From: Paracoccaceae bacterium
GTDB taxonomy: Bacteria > Pseudomonadota > Alphaproteobacteria > Rhodobacterales > Rhodobacteraceae
Assembly: GCA_007134805.1 (NCBI GenBank)
Contig: SLKB01000278.1
Coordinates: forward strand, 1-10,757
Direction: 5' to 3'
Length of the DNA stretch: 10,757 nt
Part shown: positions 1 through 6,748 of the stretch, piece after piece
Position numbering within the stretch: the stretch's first letter is position 1
Layout: every line of letters begins with the position of its first letter
The notes under the pieces: generated by a model
Databases searched by the model: none
What the model saw: the letters and a program-made list of their open reading frames with translations, nothing else
Told to the model about the DNA's origin: nothing
Translations under genes and position numbers: made by a program

Positions 1-10
1 CAGTGATCCG

Positions 11-742
11 ATGAAGCGCGAGAGGCTTTCGCTGCTGCAGCTTTTGCCGAACATGGTCACGATCCTCGGCATGTGCGCCGGGATCAGCGCGATCCGTTTC
101 GGCTTTGACGCCCGGTTCGAGCTTGCGGCGGCGCTGATCGTGTTTGCTGCAATCCTCGACGGGCTCGACGGGCTGCTGGCGCGGAGGCTTGGGGTCGCCA
201 GCAATTTCGGGGCCGAGCTTGACAGCTTTTCCGATTTCGTGAGCTTCGGTGTCGCGCCGGGGATCCTCGTTTATCTTTATGCGCTCTCGGCACCGCTCGC
301 GGGCCTCGGCTGGGTGTTCGTCCTCATCTTTTCGGTCTGCGCATCGCTGCGTCTGGCGCGGTACAACATCAATCGCGACGGGCCCGACAGCCAGAAGACG
401 CGGCATTTCGTTGGCGTGCCGGCGCCTGCGGGGGCGATGCTGGCCCTGCTGCCGGTCTTTGTCGGCCTGTCGGGCCTGTTCGAGCCTGCGCGTCTGGCGC
501 TCGGGGTCGCGCTCTATCTCGCGGCTGTGGGGCTTCTCATGGTCTCGCGTCTGCCTACGCCGTCGATGAAGGCGGTTCGGATCGCGCCCGAAAATGCGAT
601 CTGGGTGCTGATCGGCATGGGGGCTGTCGTGGGGCTTCTGTTCCTGCGCAGCTGGGCCGTGCTTGTCGTGGCGGACCTTGCATATCTGGCGATGCTGGGC
701 TGGCTTGGCCTGCGGCATCTGTCGGGGCGGCGCAGAGGCTGA
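11..742 (+). CDS. pssA: CDP-diacylglycerol--serine O-phosphatidyltransferase (phosphatidylserine synthase)
   Basis: This integral inner-membrane enzyme joins CDP-diacylglycerol and L-serine to give phosphatidylserine, the precursor of phosphatidylethanolamine. The full CDP-alcohol phosphotransferase signature is visible: D50, D53, G54, A57, R58, G67, D71 and D75, in the order D-x2-DG-x2-AR-x8-G-x3-D-x3-D. The family uses these aspartates to bind the metal and nucleotide. Hydrophobic segments lie at about residues 15-30, 38-52, 78-112, 138-155, 163-178, 196-212 and 215-235, fitting the multi-helix fold. The 243-residue length fits the short type II (PssA) form. The ATG at 11 places about 12 residues before the first helix, but the frame stays open to the left edge and no Shine-Dalgarno is visible in the ten bases available, so the true start could lie upstream. 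In this group the phosphatidylserine decarboxylase gene (psd) often precedes pssA; that cannot be tested here. Confidence 0.93.
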   Translation: MKRERLSLLQLLPNMVTILGMCAGISAIRFGFDARFELAAALIVFAAILDGLDGLLARRLGVASNFGAELDSFSDFVSFGVAPGILVYLYALSAPLAGLGWVFVLIFSVCASLRLARYNINRDGPDSQKTRHFVGVPAPAGAMLALLPVFVGLSGLFEPARLALGVALYLAAVGLLMVSRLPTPSMKAVRIAPENAIWVLIGMGAVVGLLFLRSWAVLVVADLAYLAMLGWLGLRHLSGRRRG

Positions 743-800
743 GCGCATCGGGAGCGGCGCGAGAATCGCACGCTGCGGCGCATCATGCGACGGTTTGGTC

Positions 801-827
801 TTGACGCTGCCGGCAGGATTATCTAAG
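801..827 (+). promoter_or_regulatory. possible tRNA-Asp promoter
   Basis: A good -35 hexamer, TTGACG, is at 801-806, followed by TCTAAG at 822-827, which matches the -10 consensus only in part and sits at a short 15-base spacing. It lies 13 bases before the mature tRNA. The -35 is convincing, the -10 is weak, so this is a tentative call. Confidence 0.3.
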
Positions 828-840
828 CCGACCTCATCGC

Positions 841-917
841 GCGGTTGTAGCTCAGTTGGTTAGAGTACCGGCCTGTCACGCCGGGGGTCGCGGGTTCGAG
901 CCCCGTCAACCGCGCCA
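841..917 (+). tRNA. tRNA-Asp (anticodon GTC)
   Basis: A complete 77-nt cloverleaf can be folded by eye. The acceptor stem GCGGTTG (841-847) pairs perfectly with CAACCGC (907-913), followed by discriminator G914 and an encoded CCA (915-917). The anticodon stem CCGGC/GCCGG encloses loop CTGTCAC with anticodon GTC, which reads aspartate codons. The T arm has the standard TTCGAGC loop closed by GCGGG/CCCGT, and the D arm has GCTC/GAGT around AGTTGGTTA. The gene stands alone between pssA and the sugar isomerase gene, on the same strand as both. Nothing suggests a pseudogene. Confidence 0.97.
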
Positions 918-921
918 CTTT

Positions 922-988
922 CCCCACACACTGCCTTCATCCCAAGGTTGTACTGTTCCGTGTTTTGCCTCTAGAGTTGCGTGTGGGG
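922..988 (+). repeat. inverted repeat between tRNA-Asp and isomerase gene
   Basis: CCCCACAC at 922-929 is exactly complementary to GTGTGGGG at 981-988, with 51 bases between the arms. The left arm starts five bases after the tRNA CCA; the right arm abuts the Shine-Dalgarno region of the isomerase gene. If tRNA and isomerase are on one transcript, or if a promoter lies before 922, the RNA could fold so that the ribosome binding site is partly hidden. The match is only 8 bp, so chance is possible. Confidence 0.35.
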
Positions 989-993
989 CGAGG
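986..993 (+). promoter_or_regulatory. ribosome binding site deciding the isomerase start
   Basis: The purine-rich run GGGCGAGG lies eight bases before the ATG at 1002. A competing ATG at 995 is in another frame and gives no recognisable protein, whereas the 1002 start gives the MKRSEIN-type N-terminus usual for this family. Confidence 0.6.
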
Positions 994-1001
994 GATGAAC
1001 G

Positions 1002-1673
1002 ATGAAGCGTTCGGAAATCAACATGATCCTCCAGGCGGCTGGCGCGTTCTTCCGACGCCATCATGTCGCATTGCCTGCATTTGCGCGGCAGAGCCCTGCG
1101 GATCTGCGGGCGAGCGAATGGACCGAGATCAAGGCGCGTGGTCTCGGATGGGATGTGACCGATTACGGCATGGGAAATTTCGCAGGGCTGGGGTTGGTCC
1201 TGGTCACGTTGCGCAATGGCTCGGGCACGCGAGACGACGGGATGGTCTATGCCGAGAAGCTGATGATGCTGCGGCGTGACCAGATCTGCCCGATGCATTG
1301 TCACCAGCGCAAGACCGAAGATATCATCAACCGCGCGGGCGGCACGCTGGTGGTGGAGCTGTTCGCTTCGGACACTGCGGGGCGACGCGATGCGGGCGCG
1401 CCAGTGCGCGTGATGTGCGATGGTATCCTGCGCGAGCTGCCTGCGGGGGGTCGGCTGAAGCTCAAGCCGGGCGAGAGCGTGACGCTCCGCCCCGGCGACT
1501 GGCACGCCTTCTGGGCCGAAGGGTCAGATTGCCTGCTGGGCGAGGTCAGCAGCGTGAACGATGATGTGAGCGATAATCGCTTCGACCCGGACTTGCCGCG
1601 CTTCGCAACCGTCGAGGAAGACGCCCCGCCCTGGCGCCTGCTGGTCAGCGATTACGACCGCGCGCTGCCCTGA
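1002..1673 (+). CDS. D-lyxose ketol-isomerase (cupin-fold sugar isomerase)
   Basis: The predicted cytoplasmic enzyme interconverts D-lyxose and D-xylulose (EC 5.3.1.15); known relatives also act on D-mannose/D-fructose. It is a cupin-fold metalloenzyme of 223 residues, close to the family's usual length of about 225-230. The metal-binding set is visible as H99 and H101 in the MHCHQ stretch, E106 and H168 (in GDWHAF), with spacing close to that described for the E. coli O157 enzyme. The N-terminus MKRSEIN and the segment YAEKLMML are typical of the family. Upstream is tRNA-Asp, downstream by 44 bases is the ABC1 kinase gene on the same strand. No sugar transporter, kinase or regulator for pentose use lies within the window, so its physiological substrate is inferred only from the family. 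Sure of the family, less sure of the natural substrate. Confidence 0.9.
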   Translation: MKRSEINMILQAAGAFFRRHHVALPAFARQSPADLRASEWTEIKARGLGWDVTDYGMGNFAGLGLVLVTLRNGSGTRDDGMVYAEKLMMLRRDQICPMHCHQRKTEDIINRAGGTLVVELFASDTAGRRDAGAPVRVMCDGILRELPAGGRLKLKPGESVTLRPGDWHAFWAEGSDCLLGEVSSVNDDVSDNRFDPDLPRFATVEEDAPPWRLLVSDYDRALP

Positions 1674-1717
1674 TCCGCGTCTGGATTTTCGCGCGCACTG
1701 CACCATTTGCCCTGCGC

Positions 1718-3040
1718 ATGAGCATGTTTGACCCGCCCGCGTTTCGCCCCCGCGCCGTGCCGCAGCGCGGGCTTGCGCGCAATCTGCGCATGGGCGGGGT
1801 TGCGGGCGGCATCCTTGGTGCCACGCTCGGCTCGGCCATGGGGCAGATGCTGCGCGGGCGCAGGCCCGATCTGGCGCAGGCGGCGCTGAGCCCGGGCAAT
1901 GCCCTGCGCCTTGCAGGCGGGCTTGCGCATCTGCGGGGGGCTGCGATGAAGCTCGGCCAGATGCTGTCGATGGAAAACGGCATGGCGTTGCCGCCGGAAC
2001 TGACCGCGATCCTCGGGCAATTGCAGGCCAATGCCCCCGCGATGCCGCCGCGCCAGCTGCGCGCGATGCTCGATGCCGAATGGGGCCCTGGCTGGCAGCG
2101 CCGATTCGCGAGCTTTGATGTGCGCCCGATCGCGGCGGCCTCGATCGGGCAGGTCCATCGCGCGCAGACCCACGACGGCGCGGATCTGGCGATCAAGGTG
2201 CAGTTTCCGGGCGTCGCGGCCAGCATTGACAGCGATATTGCGACATTGGGGCGGCTTTTGCGCATGCCCGGGCTGCTACCGCCGCGCCTCGATCCGGCGC
2301 CGCTTCTGGACGAGGCGCGCGCCCAACTGCATGAAGAGGCCGACTACCACAAGGAAGCGCACGCGCTGCAAGCCTTTCGTGACAGACTGCGCGACCGCCC
2401 GCAATTCTGCCTGCCCGAGTTGGTGCCGGAATTCAGCACGGCGCGCGTGCTCGCGATGAGCTATGTCCACTCGCAGCCCATTGATGCGCTGGCAGAAGCC
2501 CCTCAAGAGATCCGTAATGCGCGCGTGGCCGATCTGATCGATCTGGTTCTGGGCGAGGTCTTCGCGCTGGGGTTGATGCAGACCGACCCGAATTTCGCCA
2601 ATTATCGCATCGCCCCGGACGGGCGGATCGTGCTTCTGGATTTTGGCGCAACGCGCCCGATCCCGAGCGCGGTTTCTGCGCAATATCGCGCTTTGTTGCA
2701 TGCGATTCTGGCAGCCAATCGCGCCGCGATCTGGGCCTGCATGCAGGATCTTGGCTATTTTCGCGCCGATCAGCCGCAGGCGCGTGTCGATCTGATCGTC
2801 GATCTGGTGATGCTGGCGAGTGCGCCGTTGCGCGCTGAGGCGCCCTATGATTTCGGCAGCTCCACCCTGATCGAGGATGTCGCGCGCGCGGGCCAAGCGC
2901 TGGGATCGGCGCGGGAGTTCTGGCATGTCCCGCCGGCGGATCTCTTGTTCATGCATCGCAAGATCGCGGGCATCTTCCTGCTGGCGCAGCGCCTGAACGC
3001 GCAAATTCCCCTGCGGTCGATGCTCGAGCGCTGGGCCTGA
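1718..3040 (+). CDS. ABC1/UbiB-family atypical kinase, COQ8-like
   Basis: This is a protein-kinase-like ATPase of the UbiB/COQ8 family, which supports ubiquinone biosynthesis, probably at the inner membrane. Motifs in order (440 aa): a glycine-rich hydrophobic segment at 26-46; the KxGQ motif K78-G80-Q81 in MKLGQMLS; the alanine-rich loop AAASIGQVH at 139-147; the ATP-binding lysine K160; E207/D209 in EEADY; the catalytic loop QTDPNFAN at 288-295 with D290 and N295; and the DFG motif at 308-310. Classical bacterial UbiB carries HxDPHPGN in the catalytic loop, whereas QTDPNxxN and LLDFGATR are the form seen in eukaryotic COQ8/ADCK3. All residues the family needs are present. No strong Shine-Dalgarno precedes the ATG at 1718; a second in-frame ATG at 1724 would shorten it by two residues. 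The gene converges with the RND pump gene, with 9 bases between stop codons. The exact role (quinone biosynthesis or other lipid function) is inferred. Confidence 0.9.
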   Translation: MSMFDPPAFRPRAVPQRGLARNLRMGGVAGGILGATLGSAMGQMLRGRRPDLAQAALSPGNALRLAGGLAHLRGAAMKLGQMLSMENGMALPPELTAILGQLQANAPAMPPRQLRAMLDAEWGPGWQRRFASFDVRPIAAASIGQVHRAQTHDGADLAIKVQFPGVAASIDSDIATLGRLLRMPGLLPPRLDPAPLLDEARAQLHEEADYHKEAHALQAFRDRLRDRPQFCLPELVPEFSTARVLAMSYVHSQPIDALAEAPQEIRNARVADLIDLVLGEVFALGLMQTDPNFANYRIAPDGRIVLLDFGATRPIPSAVSAQYRALLHAILAANRAAIWACMQDLGYFRADQPQARVDLIVDLVMLASAPLRAEAPYDFGSSTLIEDVARAGQALGSAREFWHVPPADLLFMHRKIAGIFLLAQRLNAQIPLRSMLERWA

Positions 3041-3063
3041 GCGCGCCGCCTATTCGGCCGCGC
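3041..3063. terminator. possible stem-loop at the convergent gene junction
   Basis: GCGCGCCG (3041-3048) can pair with CGGCCGCGC (3055-3063) around loop CCTATT, giving eight GC pairs with one bulged C. It sits exactly where the ABC1 gene and the RND gene end tail to tail, and its right arm includes the last codons of the RND gene. There is no T tract on either side, so it is not a standard intrinsic terminator. The GC-rich background makes such pairings common. Confidence 0.25.
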
Positions 3064-6000
3064 GCAGAGTCCCGTCGCCCGGGATGACCGGATGCTCGAG
3101 CACCATTGGCGGGGGCCGATCGCGCTCGTCCCAGATGATTTCCGTCGCGCGCATCGCCGCGAGTTTCTTCTCGAGCGCCCGGTCATGCCGCGCGGCTGAA
3201 TCGCGCGCCGACAAGAGCCAGCGTAGCCCCAGCGCGCTGCGATAGGCGCCCTTCTCGATCCAGACCCGCAGGGCCAGCATGGCAGGTGTTAGCATCAGCG
3301 TGAGCAGCGTCGCGACCCCCAGCCCGAACACCACCGCTGTGGCAAGTTGTTTCCACCAGAGCGCCACCGGGCTGTCGATGGAATAGCCGCCATTGACGAA
3401 ATCGATCGAGAGCCCGAGCATCATCGGCGCGAGGCCCGCCATGGTGGTGATCGTGGTCATCAGCACAGGGCGGATCCGCGCCTCGACCGTGCGGATGATC
3501 GCCTCGATGCGCGGCATGATGGCGGCATAGCTCTGATAGGTGTCGATGAGCACGATATTGTTGTTCACGACGATCCCGGCAAGCGCCACGATCCCGGTGC
3601 CGGTCATGATCACCGAGAAGGTCTGATCCATGACCAGCATCCCGATCAGTACCCCTGCCGAGGACAGCACGACTGCAAGCAGTACCAGCACCGAATTGTA
3701 GAAACTGTTGAACTGCGTGAGCAGGATCACGAACATCAGCCCGAGTGCGGCCGAGAAGGCGACAGTCAGAAACTGGGTGCTTTCCTCCTGATCCTGCTGC
3801 TCGCCCGTCCATTCCCAGGACACACCACCGGGAAGGGGGCTCTCGGTCTCGAGCCATTCGGTCAGGGTCGCGATCCGCTCGGTCGCAGTGATGGGGATCT
3901 GGCGCCAGCCGTTGCGCTCGATCTCGGCGAGGGTTTCGCGGACGCGCTGGTAGCTTTCGGAACCCGTCTCGTGTGCGCGCGTGCTCACATCCTCGCGCGT
4001 GACGACGCGCTGGGTGGCGCCGTCCGCATCGACGATCCGCACGAGGTTCGAGCGCACATCCGCGAGGACGTCGAAATAGCGCTCCCGGTTCACCCGGTCG
4101 ATCCGGTCGCGCGCGGCAACAGGTTGCATGGTCACGAAATTCGACAGCGGCACGAGGCCCGTATTGGTCTGTACGCGCAATGTCTCGAGTGTCGAGAGCA
4201 CGCGATCGGCCTGCGGCAGGCGCACGCGAATGTCGATCTCCTCGTCCGACGTGTCCACCCGCATCGTGTCGAGCAACAACCCGCGTGTCACGAGCTGCAC
4301 CATGCCCCCGATCGTCGCGACATCCGAGCCGAACCGACCGGCCACGCCAGTGTCGACATTGATCTGCCATTCGATCCCGGGGACGGGGCGTGTGTCTTCC
4401 AGATCGAAGAGCCCGTCCGTCCGGCCGTAGCGGTCGCGCACGATCTCGACCGCCTCTTCGAGGTCGTCGAAACTGTCGCCGGTCAGGCGCAGGTGCACGG
4501 GTTTCGCGCCGGCCGGCCCGCCCGATTGCACGAGGAATTCGGTCTGGATGCCGGGGATCTGGTCAAGCTGCTCGCCCATCCGGTCGATGATGGTGGTGCC
4601 GCGCAACTCCGGGTCGCCAAGTCGGGTGCGCCAATGGGTAAGCTCGAACTGGATCTGGCCGATGGCGTCACGGGGCGGGCCTTCGCCGGCCGTGTTGGTG
4701 TCGAGGCCGCCTTCACCGGCAAAGGCGAAGACTGTCTCGATCCCGCGCTCGGCGAGGGCGATTTCCTCGACCTGGGCGACCAGCTCGTCTTTTTCGGAAA
4801 GCGAGAAATTGCCCCGACCACGGACATAGATGATGCCCTGTTCCGGTTCTGTCTCGACGAAGAATTCAACCCCGCGATTGTTCGCCCCGTAATACTGGAA
4901 CACGCCCACGACGAAGGCCATGACAGCGACGATCAGCACGACGGGCATGACCGGGTTGCCGACAAACAGCTTCGCGACATGGCCTGCGGGCGAGTATTTG
5001 CGCGACGCCTCGATCTTGCTGGGCGGGCGCTCGCGCTTGATGGCGGCGAAGCTGATCGAGATACCGATTGCAGACAGCGCCATCAGAACCGCGCCGGGGA
5101 TCAATTCGAACGCGGATTGCGCAATGCTTGTCCCGCCGGTCAGATAGCCGGGGTTGAGCATCAGCATCGCGCCGAGAAACAGCCCCGCGGCGGCAGCGGC
5201 GGCGAAGGGAAGCCGCGCGGCATAGGGCAGGCGGCGCAAGCCATCGGACAGCGTTCCGAGCCGGAGCGCGAGCCGCCCCGTGATCCCGCCCAGCACCGGC
5301 AGGAAGATCAGCGCCACCACCAGCGAGGCCGTGAGCACGAAGATCAGTGTCACGGGCAGCATGCCCATGAACTCGCCCGCGACCCCGGGCCAGAACAGCA
5401 TCGGCAGAAAGGCGCAGAGCGTCGTCGCCGTCGAGGCGATGATCGGCCAGAACATGCGTTGCGCCGCGCGGACATAAGCCTTCATCGGCTCATCGCCTAG
5501 GCGTAGCCGCTTGTCGGCATATTCGGTGACGACCACCGCGCCATCAACCAGAACACCCACCGAGAGGATCAGCCCGAACATCACGATATTGGAGACCGCG
5601 ACATCCATCAGCCCCAGCAGGATAAAGCACAGGAGGAAGGATGCGGGGATCGCAAAGCCCACGAGAAGCGCCGAGCGCGCGCCCAATGCCGAGAGCACGA
5701 CAACCATAACGAGCGCGATCGCCGTCAGCACCGAGCCTTCAAGCTGGCTCACCATCTCATCGACCTGGACCGAGCCGTCGAGCGTGGGTGTCACGCGGAT
5801 GGCGGCCTGCATTTCTTCGGACCATGTGGCGCGCTCGTCCTCGATCGCCTGACGCACGGCGGCGGAGGTGTCGATCGCGTTGAACCCCTTGCGCTTGACC
5901 ACCTGGATCGCGAGGCTCGTCTCGCCATTGTAGCGTGCCGTCCCCTCACGATCGGCGAAGGTCATGCGGATCTCGGCCAGATCGCCCAGACGGACCACCG

Positions 6001-6748
6001 AATCGCCATTCACTGCCACCGGAAGCTGATAGATGTCGTCGACGCTCGAAAAGCTCGACGGGACCGTGACCGAGAAGGCACCCGAGCGGGTCTCGACCTC
6101 ACCAGCGGCGACAAGCTGGTTGTTGCGGGTAATGACATTGACCAGTCGGTCGGCCGTGACATTGTAGGATTCGAGCCGCAGCGGGTCGATCAGAACCTCG
6201 ACCATCTCGTCGCGCGCGCCAGCGATCTCGGCTTCCAGAACCGACTCGAGCCCCTCGATCCGGGTCTGCAGATCGCGGGTGGCGCGCAGGAGCGCGCGCT
6301 CGGACACCTCGCCCGACAAGGCCACAATGATCATCGGGAATTCCGAGAAATTGATCTCGGAGATCGAGTAGTTCTGCGCGCCATCCGGGAATTCGCCCTC
6401 GGCGCGGCCCATGGCATCGCGGATCTCGGCCATGGTCGCGGTCTTGTCCCAGCCGAATTCGAATTCCAGCACGGCCGCGGCAAACCCGTCGGCCGAGAAG
6501 GCCGAGATCGTCTTCAGCCCGTCGAGATCGGAGAGTTCGGCCTCCATGGGTTTGACGAGCATCGATTCGCCATCGACCGCCGAGATGCCGGGGAAGGGGA
6601 CCGTGATGATCACGGCGGGCACCTCGATATCGGGCTCGCCTTCCTTGGGCAGGCCGAAATAGGCTGCCGTCCCGGCCGCGAGCACCATCACGACCAGTGC
6701 AAGCACCATACGCGCCCGTGCCGCCGCCCAGGAGACGACATTGATCAT
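3050..6748 (-). CDS. RND-family efflux pump, inner-membrane subunit, with internal inserts
   Basis: This is the proton-driven inner-membrane pump of a tripartite efflux system (AcrB/MexB superfamily). The RND plan is clear: TM1 at about 15-33, first periplasmic loop 34-337, TM2-TM6 at about 338-488, second periplasmic loop 619-992, and TM8-TM12 at about 993-1160. The TM4 relay reads SVGVLVDGAVV with D402 matching AcrB D407, but the second aspartate is glycine (G403). TM10 reads GIVVNNNIVLID, with asparagines where AcrB has K940. The protein is 1232 residues against about 1030-1050 for most HAE-type pumps. The excess comes from two hydrophobic segments at about 513-532 and 548-570 between TM6 and TM7, a hydrophilic insert near 902-955, and a 70-residue cytoplasmic tail after 1162. 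The start overlaps the adaptor stop as ATGA and has GGAGAG upstream. The substrate cannot be told from sequence; drugs, dyes, lipids or metabolites are all possible. Confidence 0.93.
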   Translation of the reverse strand: MINVVSWAAARARMVLALVVMVLAAGTAAYFGLPKEGEPDIEVPAVIITVPFPGISAVDGESMLVKPMEAELSDLDGLKTISAFSADGFAAAVLEFEFGWDKTATMAEIRDAMGRAEGEFPDGAQNYSISEINFSEFPMIIVALSGEVSERALLRATRDLQTRIEGLESVLEAEIAGARDEMVEVLIDPLRLESYNVTADRLVNVITRNNQLVAAGEVETRSGAFSVTVPSSFSSVDDIYQLPVAVNGDSVVRLGDLAEIRMTFADREGTARYNGETSLAIQVVKRKGFNAIDTSAAVRQAIEDERATWSEEMQAAIRVTPTLDGSVQVDEMVSQLEGSVLTAIALVMVVVLSALGARSALLVGFAIPASFLLCFILLGLMDVAVSNIVMFGLILSVGVLVDGAVVVTEYADKRLRLGDEPMKAYVRAAQRMFWPIIASTATTLCAFLPMLFWPGVAGEFMGMLPVTLIFVLTASLVVALIFLPVLGGITGRLALRLGTLSDGLRRLPYAARLPFAAAAAAGLFLGAMLMLNPGYLTGGTSIAQSAFELIPGAVLMALSAIGISISFAAIKRERPPSKIEASRKYSPAGHVAKLFVGNPVMPVVLIVAVMAFVVGVFQYYGANNRGVEFFVETEPEQGIIYVRGRGNFSLSEKDELVAQVEEIALAERGIETVFAFAGEGGLDTNTAGEGPPRDAIGQIQFELTHWRTRLGDPELRGTTIIDRMGEQLDQIPGIQTEFLVQSGGPAGAKPVHLRLTGDSFDDLEEAVEIVRDRYGRTDGLFDLEDTRPVPGIEWQINVDTGVAGRFGSDVATIGGMVQLVTRGLLLDTMRVDTSDEEIDIRVRLPQADRVLSTLETLRVQTNTGLVPLSNFVTMQPVAARDRIDRVNRERYFDVLADVRSNLVRIVDADGATQRVVTREDVSTRAHETGSESYQRVRETLAEIERNGWRQIPITATERIATLTEWLETESPLPGGVSWEWTGEQQDQEESTQFLTVAFSAALGLMFVILLTQFNSFYNSVLVLLAVVLSSAGVLIGMLVMDQTFSVIMTGTGIVALAGIVVNNNIVLIDTYQSYAAIMPRIEAIIRTVEARIRPVLMTTITTMAGLAPMMLGLSIDFVNGGYSIDSPVALWWKQLATAVVFGLGVATLLTLMLTPAMLALRVWIEKGAYRSALGLRWLLSARDSAARHDRALEKKLAAMRATEIIWDERDRPPPMVLEHPVIPGDGTLRAAE

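Noticed and set aside
1..10. End of an upstream gene (TGA at 4-6)
   Set aside because: Only one sense codon precedes the stop in the window, so no gene can be supported; psd would be the likely neighbour but this is not visible.
948..976. Possible promoter for the isomerase gene (TTGTAC with TCTAGA-like -10)
   Set aside because: Both hexamers match the consensus at only about half the positions, too poor to call.
841..1001. Possible integration site at the 3' end of tRNA-Asp
   Set aside because: No second copy of the tRNA 3' end is seen in the window and there is no integrase or other mobile gene.
3183..4370. A 395-codon minus-strand frame inside the RND gene
   Set aside because: It overlaps the RND frame on the same strand and reads as Arg/His-rich shadow; there is no sign of programmed frameshifting such as a slippery run.
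5155..5210. Frameshift or fusion as a cause of the extra segments in the RND pump
   Set aside because: The frame is continuous with the codon bias of its surroundings, and normal RND sequence resumes afterwards, so this looks like a true insert.
3347..5500. A 717-codon plus-strand open frame opposite the RND pump gene
   Set aside because: It is a GC-bias shadow: the translation is very rich in His, Arg and Asp with no domain or membrane segment, and the opposite strand encodes a clear RND pump throughout.
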